Source: Pelagibius sp. Alg239-R121
GTDB taxonomy: Bacteria > Pseudomonadota > Alphaproteobacteria > Kiloniellales > Kiloniellaceae
Length of the DNA: 64,000 nt
Assembly: GCF_947331435.1 (NCBI RefSeq)
Contig: NZ_CAMZOF010000013.1
Location: forward strand, 62,001 to 126,000
Direction: 5' to 3'
A model generated the notes under the pieces. The model saw only the letters and a program-made list of their open reading frames with translations. It did not search any database and was not told the DNA's origin. A program made the translations under genes and the position numbers. This document shows positions 57,839 through 64,000 of the stretch, piece after piece (position 1 is the first letter of the stretch; each line of letters starts with the position of its first letter).

Positions 57839-59374
57839 ATGAGGCGGGGCCGCAGAACCCGGATTGACGAGGATGCGGAGGCGGCTGCGTTGACCAGGCC
57901 CGTCATCGGACCTGTTGCAGAAGGGGGCCGCTTTAGACCGCTTTCGGATCCGGAAGAAGCCTCCGTACATGAGGCAGTACTGGACCTTCTCGAAAACCTC
58001 GGATTGAGCCAGGCGATCCCCTCGATGATCGAGAAGGTGACGGCAGAGGGTGGCCGGCTCACCCATGACGACAGGCTGCTGTTTCCTCGCGAACTGGTCT
58101 TGAAGACCGTAGAGAACGCGCGCCGGGACCTTGTGCTCTACGGTCAGCAGCCCGGTCTGGAACTCGATCTGTCCGGTGGGCGCGTCCATATGAGTTCAGG
58201 CGGCGCTTCGCCCAACATCGTCGATCTCGAAACCGGCCGTTACCGGGAGTCGACCGCCAGGGATCTCTACGATGCCGCCAGGCTCGTCGACGCTTTGGAG
58301 CATGTGCAGCATTTCAGCCGCGCGCTGGTGGCGCGCGATGCGACTGATCCCTTGAGCCTCGACGTCAACACGGCCTATGCCTGCCTCTGCGGTACCGCCA
58401 AGCATGTCAGTATCAGTGCGTCCGACCCCGCAAACGTCAAAACGATTGCTGATATCTGCTACAGCATTGCCGGTGGCGAGGCGGCCTTCCGGGCGCGGCC
58501 ATTCCTGACCATCATGGTTTGCCACGTCGTGCCGCCCATGCGCTTTGCGGAGGAGGCCTGTCAGACGCTGGAGGCAGCAATCCTGGCCGGTTTCCCGGTG
58601 CAGATCATTTCCGCCGGACAGGCCGGTGCCACCAGTCCGGCAAGCATTGCCGGTTCGCTCGTACAGGCAGTGGCGGAGACCCTTGCGGGACTGGTATTCG
58701 CGCGGCTGGTTGATCCCGCCGCCGCCGCCATTTTCGCACCGAAGCCGCTGGTCGCGGATCTTCGCACCGGCGCCATGTGCGGTGGCGGTGGAGAGCAGGC
58801 CATCCTGATGGCGGCGGCGGCGCAGATGGGCCGGTATTACAATCTGCCGACCAGCTCGATCGCGGGCATAACCGATGCCAAGATCGCCGACGTGCAGCAC
58901 GGCTACGAAAAGAACCTGGCGGTCAGCCTCGCGGCCCAGGCGGGATCCAATCTGATTACCCAGTCCTGCGGCATGCAGGCCAGTCTGCTGGGCGTGTCCC
59001 TGGAAGCCTATGTTGTCGACAACGATATGCTGGGCGGCATTCTGCGCTCGGTGCGTGGTGTCGAGGTTTCGGGTAAGACCTTGGCCGCTGACGTCATCGC
59101 CGAGGTCTGCCGGGGAGAAGGGCATTATCTCGGTCATCCCGAAACCCTGGCACGCATGAAGGCAGACTACGTCTATCCGGTCGTTGCCGACCGCCGATCA
59201 CCGACGGATTGGGAGGAAGACGGCGGCTTGGATATGCGCACACGCGCGCGAGCCCGTGCGAGGGACATCCTCGCTCGCCACTATCCAGGTCACCTGGCGG
59301 AGGAGACGGACCGTCTTCTGCGCGACCGCTACCATCTTCTGTTGTCGCGCGCCGATATCGGGAGGCCGGCGTGA
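57839..59374 (+). CDS. MttB-family (COG5598) methyltransferase, non-pyrrolysine
   Basis: 511 aa, read through without any internal stop, so no pyrrolysine. The family pattern includes LDLLENLG, GGASPNIVDLETG, PLVADLRTGAMCGGGGEQ and TDAKIADVQHGYEKNLAVSLAAQAG. Non-Pyl members demethylate quaternary amines (glycine betaine, proline betaine, carnitine, butyrobetaine) to a corrinoid protein. No corrinoid protein gene is visible nearby. Start GTG of the next gene overlaps its stop codon. Confidence 0.88.
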   Translation: MRRGRRTRIDEDAEAAALTRPVIGPVAEGGRFRPLSDPEEASVHEAVLDLLENLGLSQAIPSMIEKVTAEGGRLTHDDRLLFPRELVLKTVENARRDLVLYGQQPGLELDLSGGRVHMSSGGASPNIVDLETGRYRESTARDLYDAARLVDALEHVQHFSRALVARDATDPLSLDVNTAYACLCGTAKHVSISASDPANVKTIADICYSIAGGEAAFRARPFLTIMVCHVVPPMRFAEEACQTLEAAILAGFPVQIISAGQAGATSPASIAGSLVQAVAETLAGLVFARLVDPAAAAIFAPKPLVADLRTGAMCGGGGEQAILMAAAAQMGRYYNLPTSSIAGITDAKIADVQHGYEKNLAVSLAAQAGSNLITQSCGMQASLLGVSLEAYVVDNDMLGGILRSVRGVEVSGKTLAADVIAEVCRGEGHYLGHPETLARMKADYVYPVVADRRSPTDWEEDGGLDMRTRARARARDILARHYPGHLAEETDRLLRDRYHLLLSRADIGRPA

Positions 59375-61320
59375 CAAGTCGGTTTCCAAACCTCTTTTCC
59401 GAGATCACATTGGGGAACTGCAGGCTGGCAAACCGGATCGTCTCCACCGGCCATCATACTTATCTGTCGGACGATGTTCCCGACGACCGCCTGATCGCCT
59501 ATCACGAAGAGCGCGCGAAGGGCGGAGCCGGCCTCATCGTTTCGGAAATCGTGGCGGTGCACGAGACGGCGGGCTTTTCCCGCGATCTTCTGAAGGCCAC
59601 GAGTCCAAAGGCCGTTCGTGCCTACGCGAAGTTGGCGAAGGCGTGCAAGCGGCATGGTACGCGTATGTTCGCTCAGCTGTTTCATCCCGGCCGCGAGATC
59701 CTGTCGGCCTGGTCGGGGATGCTGCCCATCGCCTGGGCGCCGTCGGCTGTTCCCAACGAACGCTTTCATATCATGCCGAAGCCGATGCCGGTTTCGTTGA
59801 TCGAAGAGATTGTCGCGGGTTACGGCCGGACCGCGGCCGTGCTGGCCGAGGCAGGCTTCGACGGCTTTGAGATTGTCGCCAGTCATGGGTACCTGCCGGC
59901 GCAGTTCCTGAATCCGCGCGCCAATCGGCGTGAAGATGCCTACGGCGGCGATTTCGAGCGGCAGCTTCGGTTCCTTCGAGATGTGATTGCAAGTATCAGA
60001 ACGGCCGCTGGTGACCGAACACTCGGGCTGCGGATCTCCGGGGATGAGATGGGTGAGAGTGGCCTCAGCGATCTGGAGGTTCTGCGAATATGCAAGGCCG
60101 TCACCGGCGACGTCGACTACTTCAGTGTGGTCGCGGGCTCTTCGGCCAGCCTTGGGGGCTCGGTCCATATCGTGCCACCGATGGGGCTCGAGCACGCCTA
60201 TGTGGCGCCCTTCGGCGCGGCCATCAAGGCGTCGGTTTCCAAGCCGGTGATCGTGACCGGGCGCATCAATCAGCCGCAGCTCGCCGAGCAGGTGATCGAG
60301 AGGGGAGATGCAGATCTTTGCGGCATGACCCGCGCGATGGTCTGCGATTCCCGGATGGCGGTGAAGGCGCGCGCGGGCAGGCTGGACGATATCCGCGCCT
60401 GCATCGGCTGTAACCAGGCCTGTATAGGCCGCGCACACAAGGGGCTGGGTATCTCCTGCATACAGCATCCCGAAAGCGGCCGGGAACTGGACTATGCCTC
60501 TGTGCCTCCGGTGACGCGGCGGAAGCGCATCCTTGTTGCCGGCGGCGGCCCCGCAGGCATGAAGGCCGCCGCGATCGCTGCGACCCGCGGTCATCACGTC
60601 ACGCTTTACGAGCGCGACCGGCAGCTTGGCGGTCAGACCCGGCTGGCCCAGCGTTTGCCGGGACGCGAGGAGTTCGGCGGCATCATCGGGAACCTGGAAC
60701 GGGAGATGGCGCTGGCCGGTGTCTCAGTGGTCAAGGATATGGCGGTGGACGCCGGTCTTATCCGCGCTGAGCAACCGGATGTGGTGCTCATTGCCACTGG
60801 CGCCAAACCCTATCTTCCCACCGGCGTGGGACTGGCGAGCTCGAATGCCGTCACTGCATGGGATGTGCTCGAAGACCGGGTCAAGGTCGGGGCGAGGGTC
60901 GTGATTGCCGACTGGCGGTCAGACTGGATCGGCCTTGGACTTGCGGAGCGTCTGATGAAAGCGGGCAGTGACGTAACCCTTTGCACCAATGCGGCGCTGG
61001 CGGGTGAATCTCTGCAGATCTATACGCGCAACCACTATGTCGGGCGACTGCATCGGCTGGAGGTTGATATCAGGACTCATGCGCGGCTGTTTGGCATCGA
61101 TGGCGAGACGGTCTACTTCCAGGATACGCTGAGCAACGAGCCAGTGATACTGGAGGGCGTCGATACGCTGGTACTGGCGCTCGGCCATCAATCAGAAATC
61201 ACGCTGGAACAGGAACTCGCCGGCCAAGACGTCGAAATGCTCTCGGTCGGCGATTGTGTTACGCCGCGTACGGCGGAAGAAGCAGTGTTCGAAGGGCTTC
61301 AGGCAGGATGGAAAATATGA
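59371..61320 (+). CDS. TMADH/OYE-type flavoprotein with [4Fe-4S] and FAD/NAD domains
   Basis: 649 aa from GTG 59371, overlapping the mttB-like stop (GTGA). Residues ~1-340 form an OYE-type FMN barrel (LFSEITLGNCRLANRIVSTGHHTYLSDDVPDDRLIAYHEERAKGGAGL; FEIVASHGYLPAQFLNPRANRREDAYGG). Then CIGCNQACIG...CIQHP holds a [4Fe-4S]; then VAGGGPAGMKAAAIAATRGHHVTLYE binds FAD. This is the trimethylamine/dimethylamine dehydrogenase and 2,4-dienoyl-CoA reductase layout. A (de)methylamine dehydrogenase role is suggested by the partner. Confidence 0.88.
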   Translation: MTSRFPNLFSEITLGNCRLANRIVSTGHHTYLSDDVPDDRLIAYHEERAKGGAGLIVSEIVAVHETAGFSRDLLKATSPKAVRAYAKLAKACKRHGTRMFAQLFHPGREILSAWSGMLPIAWAPSAVPNERFHIMPKPMPVSLIEEIVAGYGRTAAVLAEAGFDGFEIVASHGYLPAQFLNPRANRREDAYGGDFERQLRFLRDVIASIRTAAGDRTLGLRISGDEMGESGLSDLEVLRICKAVTGDVDYFSVVAGSSASLGGSVHIVPPMGLEHAYVAPFGAAIKASVSKPVIVTGRINQPQLAEQVIERGDADLCGMTRAMVCDSRMAVKARAGRLDDIRACIGCNQACIGRAHKGLGISCIQHPESGRELDYASVPPVTRRKRILVAGGGPAGMKAAAIAATRGHHVTLYERDRQLGGQTRLAQRLPGREEFGGIIGNLEREMALAGVSVVKDMAVDAGLIRAEQPDVVLIATGAKPYLPTGVGLASSNAVTAWDVLEDRVKVGARVVIADWRSDWIGLGLAERLMKAGSDVTLCTNAALAGESLQIYTRNHYVGRLHRLEVDIRTHARLFGIDGETVYFQDTLSNEPVILEGVDTLVLALGHQSEITLEQELAGQDVEMLSVGDCVTPRTAEEAVFEGLQAGWKI

Positions 61321-63008
61321 CGGTCTCGGATAAGGTCACTGGCGGCGAAGCCGTTTACCGGGTGTTGCGTGACCAGGGTGTGAAGAGTGTTTTCGGCTTG
61401 CTCGGCGGTTCCATGCTCGAGCTCTTTGACGCCATGCACAACGGTGGTGAAATTACCTACGTCGGCGCCCGAGACGAGCGGGCGGCGGGCCATATGGCCG
61501 ACGCCTACGCCCGCGTGACCGGCGGGCCGGGGATCGTTCTCGGTGCCCAGGCCGGGCCGGGCGTGGCCAATCTCGCAACCTCTGTTGCCGAAGCGCACCT
61601 GGCTTATTCGCCACTGGTGGTGATTGCAGGCGCGATCAGCCGCAGCGACCTCGGCAAGGATACTTTTCAGGAAATTGACCAGGTGGCGCTCTTCGCCCCG
61701 ATCTCGAAGCGGTCCATCCTTGTGAGCGATCCCAACCGCCTGGCCGAGATGCTGCGTGACGCGATCCGGCTGTCCATGAGCGGCAGGCGCGGACCGGTGG
61801 TGCTGCATGTGCCACGTGACCTCTTTGCGGCTCAGGTGGAAGCATCTGTATCGGACCCGGTTTTGATCGCACGGGGCGGACCGCCTGCGGAAGCGGATAT
61901 CGCCACGATGCTGGAGTTCCTCGGTGAATCACAGGCGCCTGTGATTGTCGCCGGTGGCGGCTTCAAGTGGTCTGGCGGCACTGAGGCTCTCAGAGCGCTG
62001 GCGGAGACCCTTGAGGTTCCCGTCGTTGCCTCCACGGGCCACGCAGATGTCATGCCACATGGACACCCGCTCTTTGCCGGGCAGGGCGGACCGCGCGGCA
62101 ACAAGGTGGCGAGCCGCCTGACGCGCGAAGCGGACCTGTTGCTGGTGCTGGGCGCGCGCCTCGCCTTCAACTCAACCTTTTTCAGCCGTGATTACATCTC
62201 CGACAGTGCCAGGATCATCCAGGTCGATATCGAAGCCAGCGCGATCGGCCGCTATTTTCCGGTCGCTTTAGGCCTGCAGGCCGATGCGGGGCAGACCGCA
62301 AGCGCGCTGATGAAGGAAGCGAAGCGGCGCGGCATCGACGCAGAGGGTTGGACAGCCTGGCGCAATTCCTTTGAGAAAGACGCTTCGGCATTACTGGCGG
62401 AACGTTCCGAAGAAGCCGAAAACGATGCGGTGCCGATGCACCCGCGCCGGGCACTCGCCGAAATCCGCGCGAGCCTGCCGGAAGACGCCATTGTGACGCT
62501 GGACACCGGTAATGCCTGCCTGCAGGCGGCTGACCGGCTCGCCCACTACCGCACACCCGGATTGATCACTCCGCTCGACTTCGGATTGGTCGGCTTCGGT
62601 TACGCCGCCGCGATCGGCGCCAAGGCTGCCGCGCCCGAGCGCCCCGTTGTGTCGGTGATGGGGGACGGCGGGTTTGGATTTACCTTGTCGGAGATCACCT
62701 CTGCGGTCCGTCACAACCTGCCTGTTGTCGCTGTGGTGCTCGACAATGGCGCCTGGGGTGCAGAGAAAGCCTATCAGAACGAATTCTTCGGCGGCCGTCT
62801 ATTGGGGGCCGAGATCGAAAGCCCGCCTTACGATGAAGTGGCGAAGCTTTGCGGCGCGCTGGGGTTCGCTGTTGAACGGCCTGGGGAGTTGGAGTCAGCG
62901 CTTGGAGAAGCGCTCGCCAGCGGCCGTCCCGCCGTCATCCATGTCAGGATCGATCCCACGGCTCTCAATACCCTGCGCAAGGATCTCTTTGCCGCACCGG
63001 CGCCATAG
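61317..63008 (+). CDS. Thiamine diphosphate-dependent enzyme, acetolactate-synthase/Xsc-like
   Basis: 563 aa from the ATG at 61317 (ATGA overlap with the preceding stop; an in-frame ATG at 61308 is possible). Catalytic Glu in ARDERAAGHMADAYARVTG, and ThDP-binding GDGGFGFTLSEITSAVRHNLPVVAVVLDNGAWG. Parts such as FQEIDQVALFAPISKRSILV resemble sulfoacetaldehyde acetyltransferase and acetolactate synthase large subunits. No small regulatory subunit adjacent, so a catabolic role is more likely than branched-chain synthesis. Confidence 0.88.
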   Translation: MTVSDKVTGGEAVYRVLRDQGVKSVFGLLGGSMLELFDAMHNGGEITYVGARDERAAGHMADAYARVTGGPGIVLGAQAGPGVANLATSVAEAHLAYSPLVVIAGAISRSDLGKDTFQEIDQVALFAPISKRSILVSDPNRLAEMLRDAIRLSMSGRRGPVVLHVPRDLFAAQVEASVSDPVLIARGGPPAEADIATMLEFLGESQAPVIVAGGGFKWSGGTEALRALAETLEVPVVASTGHADVMPHGHPLFAGQGGPRGNKVASRLTREADLLLVLGARLAFNSTFFSRDYISDSARIIQVDIEASAIGRYFPVALGLQADAGQTASALMKEAKRRGIDAEGWTAWRNSFEKDASALLAERSEEAENDAVPMHPRRALAEIRASLPEDAIVTLDTGNACLQAADRLAHYRTPGLITPLDFGLVGFGYAAAIGAKAAAPERPVVSVMGDGGFGFTLSEITSAVRHNLPVVAVVLDNGAWGAEKAYQNEFFGGRLLGAEIESPPYDEVAKLCGALGFAVERPGELESALGEALASGRPAVIHVRIDPTALNTLRKDLFAAPAP

Positions 63009-63090
63009 CGCAATCGCCGCTGTTCTGACGGTATGGTGTTTCGTAGGATGCGTGCAATCATCTTGATGACGAAACAAAGGGTACTCCCCG

Positions 63091-63450
63091 ATGATCAAAA
63101 ATTTTCTCGACGCCGCCGCGCGGCGGCACATGAGCTCGCACGAAGGTGAAGGGCTGGTCGAACTCTACGAGCTTTGGGGTCGCGCCGATTTCAAAAGCAA
63201 TGTCGATTTCATGGACCGCGTGGTCGTACCGCCTAAATCGACCGTCGGGTACCACAGACACGGCAACAACGAAGAAATGTATATCGTACTCGAAGGGCAG
63301 GGCACCATGACCATCGGGACTGAACCGACGACGGTCAAAAAGGGTGACATGATCCTCAATCCACCTGGCGGCGCACATGGTTTGGTCAATGACACCGATG
63401 CGGATATCGATCTGCTGATCATCCAGCTCGGCCTGCAGGAAAAAACATAG
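63091..63450 (+). CDS. Single-domain cupin protein
   Basis: 119 aa. Cupin motif 1 (GYHRHGNNEEMYIVLEGQGTM) with two His and Glu as metal ligands, and motif 2 (PGGAHGLVN). Substrate unknown; last gene of the cluster, 82 bp after the ThDP enzyme. Confidence 0.85.
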   Translation: MIKNFLDAAARRHMSSHEGEGLVELYELWGRADFKSNVDFMDRVVVPPKSTVGYHRHGNNEEMYIVLEGQGTMTIGTEPTTVKKGDMILNPPGGAHGLVNDTDADIDLLIIQLGLQEKT

Positions 63451-63510
63451 CGATTGTGAGCGTCGGCAGCGCACAGAGTTATCCGCGCGCTGCCTGTGGC
63501 TCATTTGTGG

Positions 63511-64000
63511 TTATGCCGACTTACCCGGCATGAGGACTTTATAGGCGGCGCCGCCGATCAGGGCACCGACCACCCAACCGAAGCCGGAGAGGAACCCGAG
63601 CGCGGGCAACCAGACCGTCGCGATGGAAAAGACCGCACCGATCGCAAAGGCCTGAAGGGCCTTTTTGTTCCAGCCGTTGTCGTACCAATAGGCCCCGGAG
63701 GGATCGGCGGAAAACATCTGCTGGATGTCCAGTTTGCCACTTTTGATCAGATAGTAGTCAACGATCATGATTCCGTAGACCGGCGCCAACACGGCACCGA
63801 GTGTATTCACGAACTGACCGATCCCGATCTGGCTAATCCAGGCCACCCACAATGCTCCGACGAATAGCGACAGGACCGCGGTGATAAGCCCGCCCATCCT
63901 GAAGTCGATCTTGCTGGGCATGAGGTTGGCCAGGTCGTAGGCCGGGGGGATGAAGTTGGCGACCAGATTGATGCCGATGGTGGCCGCAAAAAAGGTCACG
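63511..64000 (-). CDS. NCS1-family permease, N-terminal part outside window
   Basis: C-terminal ~163 residues of a nucleobase:cation symporter-1 (cytosine/hydantoin permease type); the frame is open to the right edge. Hydrophobic segments include FVNTLGAVLAPVYGIMIVDYYLIKSGKLDI, characteristic of NCS1. Convergent with the cupin gene. Confidence 0.88.
   Translation of the reverse strand, partial: VTFFAATIGINLVANFIPPAYDLANLMPSKIDFRMGGLITAVLSLFVGALWVAWISQIGIGQFVNTLGAVLAPVYGIMIVDYYLIKSGKLDIQQMFSADPSGAYWYDNGWNKKALQAFAIGAVFSIATVWLPALGFLSGFGWVVGALIGGAAYKVLMPGKSA

Noticed and set aside
57839-59374. Pyrrolysine-encoding mttB
   Set aside because: The reading frame is uninterrupted by TAG, so it is the non-Pyl branch of the family.

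Overview
The window reads as a chromosomal segment of a GC-rich, probably aerobic, motile alphaproteobacterium. Supporting signs are RutR- and HutC-type regulators, ScfR/RamB-type regulation of a solute symporter, a PAS_5 protein, LemA/DUF3137 genes and mostly high-GC third positions. Gene content suggests a Rhodospirillales/Kiloniellales-like marine or soil bacterium, but I cannot fix the genus. No rRNA, tRNA, CRISPR array, phage or transposase was seen.

Layout. 1-6.4 kb: PAS_5 protein (cut by the window edge), an SDR-fold protein without its catalytic Tyr/Lys, a secreted trypsin-fold protein that has lost two triad residues, an OmpA-type protein, a lipoprotein, a VOC protein and an M23 peptidase. 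6.4-9.8 kb: queuosine genes queG, tgt, queA. 10.2-10.8 kb: intergenic palindromic repeats. 10.8-14.6 kb: an ScfR-type regulator carrying a histidine-kinase phosphoacceptor-like segment, divergent from a sodium:solute symporter. 14.6-22.4 kb: a methyltransferase, hutU and a LIV-type ABC transporter (livKHMGF). 23.1-27.5 kb: two chemoreceptors. 27.8-32.0 kb: lemA, two DUF3137 genes and a DUF4173-like membrane protein. 32.2-34.0 kb: hutC and hutG. 34.0-40.3 kb: an SHMT-like enzyme with a divergent LysR regulator, then small and hypothetical genes. 40.3-49.7 kb: rutR-like regulator, preT, preA, an N-carbamoyl amidohydrolase and a four-gene NMT1-type ABC transporter, that is, reductive pyrimidine catabolism plus uptake. 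49.9-52.5 kb: a TPR-CHAT protease with a small membrane protein directly behind it. 52.5-56.8 kb: two EamA transporters, a BesD-like Fe(II)/2OG oxygenase and a HAD phosphatase. 56.8-63.5 kb: a LysR regulator divergent from an MttB-like methyltransferase, a TMADH-like flavoprotein, a TPP enzyme and a cupin. The window ends inside an NCS1 permease.

How genes work together. Three near-identical palindromes (upstream of hutU, of livK, and between hutC and hutG) match the HutC operator pattern. They tie the LIV-type transporter and the two dispersed hut loci into one inferred histidine/urocanate regulon. A perfect RutR-type palindrome sits before preT. The dihydropyrimidinase expected between PreTA and the carbamoyl amidohydrolase is absent from this window.

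The best candidates for undescribed biology are the TPR-CHAT/membrane-protein pair, the HTH-HisKA-ScfR fusion regulator, the corrinoid-less MttB/TMADH-like/TPP cluster, and the two enzyme-fold proteins with lost catalytic residues.
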